A stretch of 64,000 nt of DNA from Bacillota bacterium (GTDB taxonomy: Bacteria; Bacillota; UBA4882; UBA8346), in the NCBI GenBank assembly GCA_023429995.1, contig JAEZCE010000070.1, positions 1 to 64,000 on the forward strand, read 5' to 3'. The notes below the pieces were generated by a model. It was given only the letters and a program-made list of their open reading frames with translations, was not told the origin of the DNA and did no database searches. A program made the position numbers and the translations under genes. Shown here one piece after another: positions 26,660 through 34,867 of this stretch (position 1 is the first letter of the stretch; each line of letters opens with the position of its first letter).

Positions 26660-28063
26660 ATGGACGAACAAAATTCTTTGAATACTATTGCATTACGTCA
26701 GTTTTTCAACTGTTTTCAACACATTCGTTACCGAGATGTATCCATTTGCCAATTCGTTTATCGAGATATCATGACCCATTGGACTCCCGGCTGGATCAAA
26801 GAAAACCATCCCGATTGGGAAACGAAAATCTCGCAGTTAAAAGAGGCGGAAATATATAAGTGGGCAGATGAGCCTTATCTTTACACTCCTCATCCCGATA
26901 GTATCATTTTAATGAGAGGAGGATTTGGGGATTTAGCTTCTTTATTTTTGAAACCCAACCGCTTCTTTTTGATAAGCCCCAGTAAGGCTGAGGTCGATTT
27001 GATTAAACTCAACCGCCCGGATTTGGTTTCTCATAATATTGCCGATTATTACCGGGAAAATTCTCAGGCGGTAGAGAAATTAATTCGCCAAATTGTTGAA
27101 ACAACCGACGAACAGAAGGATTTCATCTTTCCTGGAATTATTGAGTTATCGAATTGGGTTCAAAAGAGAATCCCTGATATTGTCCGGATGTTGGATGCGG
27201 TGTACTTATTATTCGAAACGATGAATATTGGAGCTGTATTGACCGTATCATCCACTTATTCGATGGATGGAGCATTAAATATGGTAGCCAAAGCGAAACA
27301 TATCCCATCGTTAACCCTTCAACACGGCTTAATAGCTGAAAGGGACCTCTTTGCGCATATTCCCATATTGACCACAAAGAAAATGGTTTGGGGAAACGCC
27401 GTTGGTAAATGGTATCAAAAATTCGGCTATCCCGAATCCAGAATCTCGGTTATCGGATCGCCCCGGTTTGATATTATTTTTAACCGGGATTGGTGTGGAA
27501 AAGAAAAGCTCCGTACGATGCTGGGAATCGACCCCTCGATAAAAGTCATTATTTACGGAGCCGATATCATACGGATAGATGAATTAATCGTCCCGGTTTT
27601 GCTGGAAGGATTAAGATCTCTTCCCGGTATTTATTTGGTCATGTTGCAGCATCCCGGAGAAAATCCGGATCTCCATGAAAAATTAGCCGCAGGATACCCC
27701 CATGGGAAAGTGGTGCGATTCGGCCACATTGGCCTTTATGACGCTTTGAGTGGAGCTGATCTTTTCATTACCAGTTTTTCTACCTCGGCGCTTGAAGCCA
27801 TGTTTTTTAAACTTCCGGTGGTGACGATCGAACCGACTCCGCCCACTTTTTCATTTGGAGATTTAGGAGCTTCCCTCAAAGTAACCAACGCCGGCGAACT
27901 TCATCAAACAGTAAAACAACTTCTGGGCGATCCGGATTTCAAAAATCAAGCGATTGAGCGCTACCAGGATTTTCTTCTCCAATATTGCATTCCGGACGGC
28001 TTGGCTTCCAAGCGGCTCTTTGAGGAAGTAGAAAATCTTTGCCGCAACGGAGGAATTTCCTGA
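26660..28063 (+). CDS. SpsB-like GT-B polymer synthase/glycosyltransferase, copy 3
   Basis: 467 residues, AAGGAG site. Blocks WADEPYLYTPHPDS, MRGGFGDLASLFL, LTLQHGLIAERDLF, GSPRFDIIFNRDW, LQHPGENP, FGHIGLYDALSGADLFITSFSTSALEAMFF and VEPTPPTFSFGDLGASLKVTN. Closer to copy 2 at the C-terminus and to copy 1 in the CGKEKL segment, suggesting repeated duplication or gene conversion. Ends 14 nt before the CMP-sugar synthetase gene. Confidence 0.68.
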   Translation: MDEQNSLNTIALRQFFNCFQHIRYRDVSICQFVYRDIMTHWTPGWIKENHPDWETKISQLKEAEIYKWADEPYLYTPHPDSIILMRGGFGDLASLFLKPNRFFLISPSKAEVDLIKLNRPDLVSHNIADYYRENSQAVEKLIRQIVETTDEQKDFIFPGIIELSNWVQKRIPDIVRMLDAVYLLFETMNIGAVLTVSSTYSMDGALNMVAKAKHIPSLTLQHGLIAERDLFAHIPILTTKKMVWGNAVGKWYQKFGYPESRISVIGSPRFDIIFNRDWCGKEKLRTMLGIDPSIKVIIYGADIIRIDELIVPVLLEGLRSLPGIYLVMLQHPGENPDLHEKLAAGYPHGKVVRFGHIGLYDALSGADLFITSFSTSALEAMFFKLPVVTIEPTPPTFSFGDLGASLKVTNAGELHQTVKQLLGDPDFKNQAIERYQDFLLQYCIPDGLASKRLFEEVENLCRNGGIS

Positions 28064-28077
28064 AAGGAGCGTTTTAA

Positions 28078-28758
28078 TTGAGTAGACTCAATCATCAATT
28101 ATTGGCCCTCATCCCTGCCCGGGCCGGGTCGAAAAGAATACCCGGCAAAAATATGAAACCTCTTGCCGGCAAACCTCTCGTTGTCTATAGCATCGAATGC
28201 GCCCTCAACAGCCCAAGTGTTTCACGAGTCATTGTTTCCACCGACTCCCCGGCGATTCGGGAACTTTCCCTTAGATCCGGGGCCAGTGCTCCTTTTTTAC
28301 GTCCCAAAGAGCTGGCTGGAGATTATATTCCGACAATGGATGTTATCTTGCACACTCTTGATTATTTGCAAAATACCGAAAAAGAACTTTATGAATTTTT
28401 GGTTTTACTGGAACCAACCTCTCCCTTTCGTACGGTTGCCGACTTGGAAACTGCTTTTCAACTGCTGCGTTCTTCCGAAGCCGACAGCGTAGTGGGTTTG
28501 GCTCAGACACCGATAAACGGCGACTGTTTGATAACAATTGAAAACAATATTGTCACGCCTCTCCTGACAAATGCCAACCCATTGTATAAAATAAACGGGG
28601 CCATTTATATTTCCCGTATCGAGCTTATATTAAAAAGCGGAAAATTGTTGGGTGATAAAACGATTCCGTATTTCATGCCGGATTTGCAATCAGTCGACAT
28701 TGACACGTTTGAAGATCTTCAACTGGCGGAAATGTTAATGCAAAAGAACTTGGAGTAA
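28078..28758 (+). CDS. CMP-nonulosonate cytidylyltransferase (NeuA/SpsF/LegF-like)
   Basis: 226 residues, TTG start with AAAGGAGCG upstream. N-terminal nucleotide loop LIPARAGSKRIPGKNMKPLAGKPL is the CMP-acylneuraminate synthetase signature; VIVSTDSPAIRELS, PFLRPKELAGDYIPT, LLEPTSPFR and INGAIYISR follow. It would activate a 3-deoxy-nonulosonic or related acid with CTP. One of two such genes here (the other at 36236), last in the operon with the three SpsB-like proteins, so its product may be their donor. Confidence 0.88.
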   Translation: MSRLNHQLLALIPARAGSKRIPGKNMKPLAGKPLVVYSIECALNSPSVSRVIVSTDSPAIRELSLRSGASAPFLRPKELAGDYIPTMDVILHTLDYLQNTEKELYEFLVLLEPTSPFRTVADLETAFQLLRSSEADSVVGLAQTPINGDCLITIENNIVTPLLTNANPLYKINGAIYISRIELILKSGKLLGDKTIPYFMPDLQSVDIDTFEDLQLAEMLMQKNLE

Positions 28759-28847
28759 GGGTTATCAAAAGTTCATCCAAATTAGCCAAGGGCTAACGAA
28801 TACACTAGCGGGCAATCGCATGTTTTTGGCTCTCATTTGATAATGGT

Positions 28848-29507
28848 TTAACTTAAGAAATTTACCGCGCTGCCAAAATCAAACGCGGATCGGCCAAGAG
28901 TTCTACTTATCCAAGGCGACAAAATCAAAGTTGGCATTCCGGCTGACAGGATTGCGATATCAAAATCAATTTGACTTAAATAATTCTTAACCCGGGGAAT
29001 ATCTTCGAAATAATTTACCTCCGTCTGCCCAACAATTTCAGTATGATTTTTTTTCAATAGGGGAACTAAATTGCCGACATGATTCCCCAGCAGACATACA
29101 CGTTTATCTTTTAAGATTTCATATAACAATCCTTCATTATGCAATAATCTTCCCGTATAACTATCACATATCCGCTGGGTCGGTATAGAAAAACTATTGA
29201 GAACGGCTTCTGCTTCCGACCAATTTCCAGTATACAACCGGGCCGGCATGCCAATGATATCCGAACCCAAAACACCATCAAGCATTGCATCCCGGATTGT
29301 CGAATCGGAAACATACTTGAAATAAGGGTCAATGTCGGATGGCGAGGGCCATTTTTCAAACCCGGCGCTCCGCCCGAAGGCAAGAAAAATGATTTCGCCA
29401 TCCCCTAAATTGACATGATTAATGGGTCTTTTTTCCTCCAACGCATGTTGAAAAGTTTCCGCCACTTGCCGAGGAGACATTAAGCCATTCAAAAGTTTGG
29501 ATGCCAT
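28848..29507 (-). CDS. GT-D-fold glycosyltransferase-like protein, copy A
   Basis: 219 residues from the ATG at 29507 (AAGGGGG 8 nt upstream; a TTG two codons earlier is less likely). HVNLGDGEIIFLAFG carries the GDGE acidic motif seen in the GT-D fold (DUF1792-type) transferases. Other blocks: DAMLDGVLGSDIIGMPA, ICDSYTGRLLHNEGLLYEIL, VCLLGNHVGNLVPLLKK, TEVNYFEDIPRVK and AILSAGMPTLILSPWISRTLGRSAFDFGSAV. Last of three tandem paralogues that close the long minus-strand operon. Enzyme activity is inferred from fold resemblance. Confidence 0.62.
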   Translation of the reverse strand: MASKLLNGLMSPRQVAETFQHALEEKRPINHVNLGDGEIIFLAFGRSAGFEKWPSPSDIDPYFKYVSDSTIRDAMLDGVLGSDIIGMPARLYTGNWSEAEAVLNSFSIPTQRICDSYTGRLLHNEGLLYEILKDKRVCLLGNHVGNLVPLLKKNHTEIVGQTEVNYFEDIPRVKNYLSQIDFDIAILSAGMPTLILSPWISRTLGRSAFDFGSAVNFLS

Positions 29508-29597
29508 CTCCAAGCCCCCTTCTCCAAATGCTCTTACAATTCAGCTTTAAAGATTCTTTTACAATCACTCCGAAACTACATTTTAACGAAAAAGATA

Positions 29598-30362
29598 TCA
29601 GACTTCGCCCGGCAAAGCGAATCTATTTTGGGCGTCCGGATTATAAATATTCAAATCGTTAGGCTTAACCCCGATCAAATCCATCGTATTTTGAAGGTAG
29701 CGAATTGCACCGCCAAAATCAAGCGCGCATCGTCCCAAAGTTCTTTTTATCCAGGGACTTAAAACCAAAGTAGGGAGCCCGGCCGATAATAAGGCAAAAT
29801 CAAAATCCGCTTTGCTTAAGCAGTCTTTAATCCGGGGAATATCTTGAAAGTTGTTTACTTTTGTATGGCCGGCCAATTCAATTTGATATTTTTCAAGAAA
29901 CGGCAGCAGATGATGGACTTCATTCCCTAATAAATACACCCGTTTATTTTTTAAAATTGTTGTATACAATAATCCGGAATAATGAAGTCCCCTTCCGATA
30001 TAACCATCACAAAAACAGTAACGCTCAACCGGTATTGAATGATAATCAAAAAAAACCGCCGTTGGTAACCATTCCTGAAAAATACCGATGATGTCGGAAC
30101 TTAAAATACCATTCAGTACTTCATCCCGATAATCCGCAATAAAAGGATAATAAATTTTTAATCCGGCAGGAAAGTCTTGAAACATAGGGATTTCTTGATG
30201 GGAAATGAAAAACATTTCGCCATCGCCAACACATACATGACAGATCGGTTTTTTTTCCTCCATTGCCCGGCGAAAGGTTTCCGCCATTTCCCTTAAAGAC
30301 ATTACCTTCTGTTGTAATTCTTTACTAAGAGACAGTATCTTTTGGTTTAACTCTTCTTCCAT
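29598..30362 (-). CDS. GT-D-fold glycosyltransferase-like protein, copy B
   Basis: 254 residues, AAGGGAGTAGG site. Longer than its paralogues: an N-terminal helix (ELNQKILSLSKELQQKVMSLREM) and a C-terminal tail of about 25 residues after ALDFGGAIRYL. It retains CVGDGEMFFI, VLNGILSSDIIGIFQEW, VYLLGNEVHHLLPFLEK, TKVNNFQDIPRIK and LLSAGLPTLVLSPWIKRTLGRCALDFG. The region equivalent to PARLYTGNW in copy A is changed (FQEWLPTAV), which may alter acceptor choice. Confidence 0.6.
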   Translation of the reverse strand: MEEELNQKILSLSKELQQKVMSLREMAETFRRAMEEKKPICHVCVGDGEMFFISHQEIPMFQDFPAGLKIYYPFIADYRDEVLNGILSSDIIGIFQEWLPTAVFFDYHSIPVERYCFCDGYIGRGLHYSGLLYTTILKNKRVYLLGNEVHHLLPFLEKYQIELAGHTKVNNFQDIPRIKDCLSKADFDFALLSAGLPTLVLSPWIKRTLGRCALDFGGAIRYLQNTMDLIGVKPNDLNIYNPDAQNRFALPGEV

Positions 30363-30449
30363 TGACCTACTCCCTTTTTATTCATTAATCTACCCGATAC
30401 CTTTATCAATGGACTCAAGCTTGCCAAATCAAAGAACCATAACCAATAA

Positions 30450-31106
30450 TTATAAATAATGGATGGCGCAACCGAAATCCGACGCGCATCGGCCAAGATT
30501 TTCGGCAATCCATGGCGCCAATATTAAAGTTGGAATTCCGGCGGATAAAAGCGCCATATCAAACTCGGCATTTCCTAAACAGTCTTTAACCCGTGGAATA
30601 TCTTCAAAATAATCGACTTGAGTTTGGCCGCTGACTTTAATTTGGTGTCTTTCCAGGATTGGGATTAAAGCGCCGATATGATTTCCCACTAAAAAGACAC
30701 TTTTACCCTTCAAGATATCATAAAGAATCCCGTCGGAATGAAGTAATCTTCCCATATAACTGTCACATATCCGCTGGACCGGTATGGAGTAATAATCAAG
30801 AAAATATTCGGCTGCCGGCCAACTACCGGTATAAAGATAAGCGGGCATCCCGACGATGTCGGCATGAAGAACCCCTTGCAACACATTATCCCGGATATTT
30901 GGATCCGTAATATATTTCAGGTATGGCTCAATACCGCTTGGCGAAGACAGGGTTTCAAAACCGGGAATTTGCGGGTGGGCGAGAAACATAATCTCGCCAT
31001 CTCCTAAATTGACGTGGCAAAGGGGTTTCTTCACCTCCAACGCCTGTTGAAAAGTTGCCGCGACTTGTTTGACGGACAGCAAATTTTGTAGAAGCTTGGC
31101 TGCCAT
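30450..31106 (-). CDS. GT-D-fold glycosyltransferase-like protein, copy C
   Basis: 218 residues, AAAGGAG site 8 nt before ATG. Very similar to copy A (MAAKLLQNLLSVKQV versus MASKLLNGLMSPRQV), with HVNLGDGEIMFLAHP, MPAYLYTGSWPAAE, ICDSYMGRLLHSDG and LLSAGIPTLILAPWIAENLGRCASDFGCAI. First of the three in transcription order. The A/C similarity with B diverged implies more than one duplication step. Confidence 0.62.
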   Translation of the reverse strand: MAAKLLQNLLSVKQVAATFQQALEVKKPLCHVNLGDGEIMFLAHPQIPGFETLSSPSGIEPYLKYITDPNIRDNVLQGVLHADIVGMPAYLYTGSWPAAEYFLDYYSIPVQRICDSYMGRLLHSDGILYDILKGKSVFLVGNHIGALIPILERHQIKVSGQTQVDYFEDIPRVKDCLGNAEFDMALLSAGIPTLILAPWIAENLGRCASDFGCAIHYL

Positions 31107-31133
31107 ACACGTTCTCCTTTCTTGATGAGCCTT

Positions 31134-31757
31134 TTATTTTTTTAAGAAATTCTCGAAATAACTTGCTGGTTTTAAGTTAAGAAGCTGTTCCCTCTGACTA
31201 TCCAAATCTTTGAAAGTCATCTTGTCGATGGATTCCGGCGCGAAGGACAACGAGTTGTCCGGTGTACCGTAGGAAACAAAACCCAAACCATAATCAAAGT
31301 CGACTACAAATACCCGGAGATCCCTCCTGGTGGATCGCAAATGAACAATTGTTTTCCAAACATCGCCACTGCAACCGGGTTGCATCAAGCCAATGGTTTT
31401 CGGATTACAATCATGCATGACGATGACACCGGTGGAATTTAAATACGGAAGGCAATTTTCAACATCTTGCAATGATTGATGATAGGTATGTAATCCGTCA
31501 ATAAAAGCGAAATCAAGACCTTCGGAACTTAAAATGCCTGCATGATTCGAAAAAAAGTCATCACTGGTGGTTTGGTAATATTGGGTGGTCGTTGAGAGTA
31601 AATTGGAAACTTCAGGGGATGGCGTGAGTGGATCCACCCCGATTTTAAGTCCGGCTTTGATAAACGTAAATGTTCTCCCGGCAGCCACTCCGATTTCCAG
31701 ATAAGTATTACCCTTGGTCATATCCAAAGCTTTTTGAATCGCTTCATTTAAAAACAT
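31134..31757 (-). CDS. Class I SAM-dependent methyltransferase (Methyltransf_24 type)
   Basis: 207 residues, AAGGAGATATTGAA before ATG. SAM-binding loop YLEIGVAAGRTFTF, GVDPLTPSPE, then FAFIDGLHTYHQSLQDVENCLPYL and GVIVMHDCNP, the pattern of small glycan-tailoring methyltransferases. Internal to the long minus-strand operon, so it probably methylates a sugar or the polymer end. The alternative is an FkbM- or CmcI-type enzyme. Confidence 0.72.
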   Translation of the reverse strand: MFLNEAIQKALDMTKGNTYLEIGVAAGRTFTFIKAGLKIGVDPLTPSPEVSNLLSTTTQYYQTTSDDFFSNHAGILSSEGLDFAFIDGLHTYHQSLQDVENCLPYLNSTGVIVMHDCNPKTIGLMQPGCSGDVWKTIVHLRSTRRDLRVFVVDFDYGLGFVSYGTPDNSLSFAPESIDKMTFKDLDSQREQLLNLKPASYFENFLKK

Positions 31758-31852
31758 TTCAATATCTCCTTATCCCTGCCTTATTTTTGATATTCTATTC
31801 TTTTAAGGGAGAAAAATTGTTGGCCATTTGGCCATATTCAACCATCTGGTGA

Positions 31853-32677
31853 TCACCAGATGCTTCTTCCCCCGTCAACCACAATGATTGCTCCGTTGAC
31901 GTAGGAGGAAGCATCGGAGGCCAAAAAGGCAATAGCGCCTTTTAATTCATCCGGCCTAGCCATCCGGGCCATGGGAATTAAGGCATTGACTTTCGTCAAA
32001 AATTCTTCACCCTGCCCGTTGTAAACTCCCCCCGGACAAATCCCATTCGCGCGGACTCCTTTTTCCGGCCAATAAGTGGCCAAATACCGGGTAAGTCCGA
32101 GCAGAGCGGTTTTAATGACTGAATACGTAATGGGTTTAACAGTTTGGAGCTGCTCCGAAATATTATCTTGTTTATAAAGGTTCTGATTGGGAGCAATGAG
32201 GGCCAGGTCAGAAGCAATATTAATAATACTTCCTCCGGAGGAAGCAGCCATGGATGTTCCAAAGTATTTTGCGCATAAGAACGAACCGGTTAACCCGACT
32301 GCTAAATCCTGATTCCATTGTTCCAAAGGAAAATTTTCCAAGCGCGAAGTGTTTTGCAATTGATTTGTCTTATCGACTTGCGGATTATTGGCCGCATTAT
32401 TAATCAAAATATCGACTCTTCCAAACTTCCGGATGATATGATCACAGGTTTCCCTTACTTGAGATTCCTGCGTAATGTCAGTAGCGAACCCACAAGCTTC
32501 ATTTCCATATTTTCTTCGTAAATCTTCCACAACCTGATCGATTGCAGTTGGATGAAGATCGAGAATTACGGGAATACCGCCAAACTCGCCAACGGCTTCG
32601 GCGTGCTTTTGACCTAAGAATCCCGCCCCGCCTGTAATAACTGCAATTTTCCCGGATAAATCAAATAGATTTTTCAT
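31853..32677 (-). CDS. Short-chain dehydrogenase/reductase (PtmA-like)
   Basis: 274 residues, AGGAG site. Classical SDR: VITGGAGFLGQKHA (TGxxxGxG), DILINNAANNP, INIASDLALIAPNQ, active-site Y with SVIK (YSVIKTALLG) and ICPGGVYNGQ. The length and insertion between NNAANNP and the Ser region resemble the PtmA-type reductases found in Campylobacter legionaminic-acid loci (from memory). Substrate unknown; it sits in tandem with a second SDR. Confidence 0.76.
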   Translation of the reverse strand: MKNLFDLSGKIAVITGGAGFLGQKHAEAVGEFGGIPVILDLHPTAIDQVVEDLRRKYGNEACGFATDITQESQVRETCDHIIRKFGRVDILINNAANNPQVDKTNQLQNTSRLENFPLEQWNQDLAVGLTGSFLCAKYFGTSMAASSGGSIINIASDLALIAPNQNLYKQDNISEQLQTVKPITYSVIKTALLGLTRYLATYWPEKGVRANGICPGGVYNGQGEEFLTKVNALIPMARMARPDELKGAIAFLASDASSYVNGAIIVVDGGRSIW

Positions 32678-32706
32678 AGACTTCTCCTATGGATTTTTCA
32701 TCCAAA

Positions 32707-33483
32707 TTAAAAAAGGGTTGCGGTCTGCCCCCCATCAATGACCAAGCAGGCTCCGGTGGTGAAAGATGAAAGCTCGGAAACTAAAAAAAGAACCGCCGCG
32801 GCAATCTCTTCCGGTTTTCCAAACCGCCCCAACGGCACGGCAGTTTCAATAAATTGTTGAATTTTTTCAGGTTCCGCTTTCATTTTTTCTTCCCATCTTC
32901 CCCCGGAGAAATAAACATTGCCGGGGGCTATACAATTGACCCGGATGCCATCACCCGCCAATTTTCGGGCGAGGTTTTTGGAAAAGGATATTAAAGCGCT
33001 TTTAGCTACGGAGTAATCCGTAGGAGCGCCGGTGGCCTCCATACCGGCTATTGAAGCGATGAATAAAATATTTCCTCGGGATGACTTCAGTAAAGGGTAA
33101 AATTCCCGCGTCGTATTGACGGCCGAATCAAAATTGGTCTGGAAATTTCGCTTGAAATCATCCGGAAGGGGAAGCGGATCGGAAGAGCTTTTTCCACTTC
33201 CTACATTACAAACCAGGATATCCAAACCATGCCAGATACTTTCGATTTGTTCCTTAAGTCTTTGAAGCGCCGTGATATCTGTAAAATCACAGGGTAATGC
33301 TAAAATTGAATGGGGATCAAACTTCTGCCCAAGCTGGATTAGCAATTGTTTTAAATCCTTTTGAGAACGGCTGGTCAGAGCTACATGGGCCCCTTCCCTT
33401 AAAAATTCTTGGGCTATCGACAATCCGATTCCCCGGGAAGAGCCGCTTACCAGAACCCGTTTTCCATATAAGTTAAGTTCCAT
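32707..33483 (-). CDS. Short-chain dehydrogenase/reductase (FabG-like)
   Basis: 258 residues, GAGGG site. VSGSSRGIGLSIA cofactor loop, CNVGSGKSS at the NNAG position (noncanonical), LFIASIAGMEATGAPTDYSVAKSAL with Tyr-x3-Lys, and CIAPGNVYFSGG. Complete C-terminus FTTGACLVIDGGQT. Probably uses NADP(H) on a sugar or keto acid intermediate; not fatty acid synthesis given the neighbours. Confidence 0.78.
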   Translation of the reverse strand: MELNLYGKRVLVSGSSRGIGLSIAQEFLREGAHVALTSRSQKDLKQLLIQLGQKFDPHSILALPCDFTDITALQRLKEQIESIWHGLDILVCNVGSGKSSSDPLPLPDDFKRNFQTNFDSAVNTTREFYPLLKSSRGNILFIASIAGMEATGAPTDYSVAKSALISFSKNLARKLAGDGIRVNCIAPGNVYFSGGRWEEKMKAEPEKIQQFIETAVPLGRFGKPEEIAAAVLFLVSELSSFTTGACLVIDGGQTATLF

Positions 33484-33527
33484 TATGAGCTGATCCCTCT
33501 TATTTTTATAACATCACAAACTGGTTT

Positions 33528-34352
33528 CTATTGGTAATTTTGAACTTTATTTGCCAACACAATGTACTCACCGGGTTCGAGTTTAATGCCGCTTTGGAAT
33601 GAATTGAACAACCGGCAGGTAAAACCCGATTTTCCGAGGATTTCCATGATATCTTCCGGAGAATAATTCCGTAAAACATTGGTAAAGGTTGACCTTTCCT
33701 GTGAACCCCGCCGGATAAATTTTTTCTCCCAGACGAAGTCTTTTTGTTCATCCAGTGAAAATTTAGCCAGTGAGAATTCCCACGGATCGTTAATCGGGAA
33801 TTCTTCCCACCATCGATAAACATTTCCACCCGATAACTTAATTAACTGGATAAAGTTTTGAAAATCCATCATTTCCAGTAATAAATAGCCGCCTCTTTTA
33901 AGAGAGTGATTGATCCACCGTATCATATCGTTTTGCGCATCGGGATATAACGGTGTGATTAACTGATAAACCAGGTCAATTCCAATGATTAAATCAAAAT
34001 TTGACAGTGTAGAAGTTTCCAGGACGTTCCCTAGAATATTGGATACTTTCCGGCTACCAAGAACTACTTTCCACTTCTCGGAAAATTGATGACGCGATTG
34101 ACTTATTTCATAACCAATACCGCAGTTCAATAAGCCATCCTGTTCCAAGCGAAATAATAAATGCCCGCTTCCCGAACCTATTTCGCAGACGTTACCCTGC
34201 CAGCGCGAATCACAGCAAGCCTCGCGGATAAATTTTACGTACGGATCACATGAACTCAACTTTGACTGGCAATAAAGTTCAAAACTTTCCGATGTAAAAT
34301 TTGACAAATCCTCAACATTTTCATAAGCGGTTAGATTCAAATGTTTCTTCAT
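33528..34352 (-). CDS. Class I SAM-dependent methyltransferase
   Basis: 274 residues from the ATG at 34352 (TGGAGTG 8 nt upstream; another ATG is 15 nt earlier). NVCEIGSGSGHLLFRLE binds SAM, GIGYEISQSR, FDLIIGIDLVYQL and GGYLLLEMMDF follow. Residues about 170-275 form a long C-terminal part with LEPGEYIVLANK at the end. Between a VOC protein and two SDRs in the operon; likely tailors the same sugar. Confidence 0.66.
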   Translation of the reverse strand: MKKHLNLTAYENVEDLSNFTSESFELYCQSKLSSCDPYVKFIREACCDSRWQGNVCEIGSGSGHLLFRLEQDGLLNCGIGYEISQSRHQFSEKWKVVLGSRKVSNILGNVLETSTLSNFDLIIGIDLVYQLITPLYPDAQNDMIRWINHSLKRGGYLLLEMMDFQNFIQLIKLSGGNVYRWWEEFPINDPWEFSLAKFSLDEQKDFVWEKKFIRRGSQERSTFTNVLRNYSPEDIMEILGKSGFTCRLFNSFQSGIKLEPGEYIVLANKVQNYQ

Positions 34353-34408
34353 TTTGGAACACTCCATTTTCTTTCTTGCTACTTTTCAATTGAGCGTGTA
34401 GGTCATTC

Positions 34409-34867
34409 TTATGATTGAGTTTTAAGATTCTCGCATTCCTCAACCAATTCCACGATAATACCGTCGGGATCATGGCAGTATAATACTTTCACTCGACCAT
34501 CGGGTGAAAGTCGCGGACTACTATTGCAGTGAAAACCTTTTTCTGCAAGAGAACAATATAGATTCTCCAAATTACTCACTGTCAAAGCTAGATGCGAACA
34601 GCCGATTTTATTGGAAGGCTGGATAATATATCCATCTTCAAGCGCAGCCGGATAATGATAATGCAACAATTCCAGTATCGTACCATCGGGAGCTTTCAAC
34701 TTAACCCATTCAAGGATTACTCCTTGAATGCCCACAACTTTTTCAATGAACGGTCCGGTTTCCACTGCCTGTTTCCATAATTGAAATCCCAGTAAATTTT
34801 CATAAAAAGAGCGGGATTTTTCCAAATCGCGCACAACCAGTCCGGTATGACGGTATCCGGTAATCAT
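34409..34867 (-). CDS. VOC (glyoxalase/dioxygenase superfamily) metalloprotein
   Basis: 152 residues. Two beta-alpha-beta3 modules with a typical metal set: H7 (YRHTGLVVRD), E in TILELLHY, H in GCSHLALTVSN and E in GIIVELVEE. Close to methylmalonyl-CoA epimerase / glyoxalase types. Its ATG overlaps the aminotransferase stop (ATGA), so the two products are probably made in equal amounts and act in one pathway. It could be an epimerase or lyase in making an unusual sugar acid. Confidence 0.78.
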   Translation of the reverse strand: MITGYRHTGLVVRDLEKSRSFYENLLGFQLWKQAVETGPFIEKVVGIQGVILEWVKLKAPDGTILELLHYHYPAALEDGYIIQPSNKIGCSHLALTVSNLENLYCSLAEKGFHCNSSPRLSPDGRVKVLYCHDPDGIIVELVEECENLKTQS

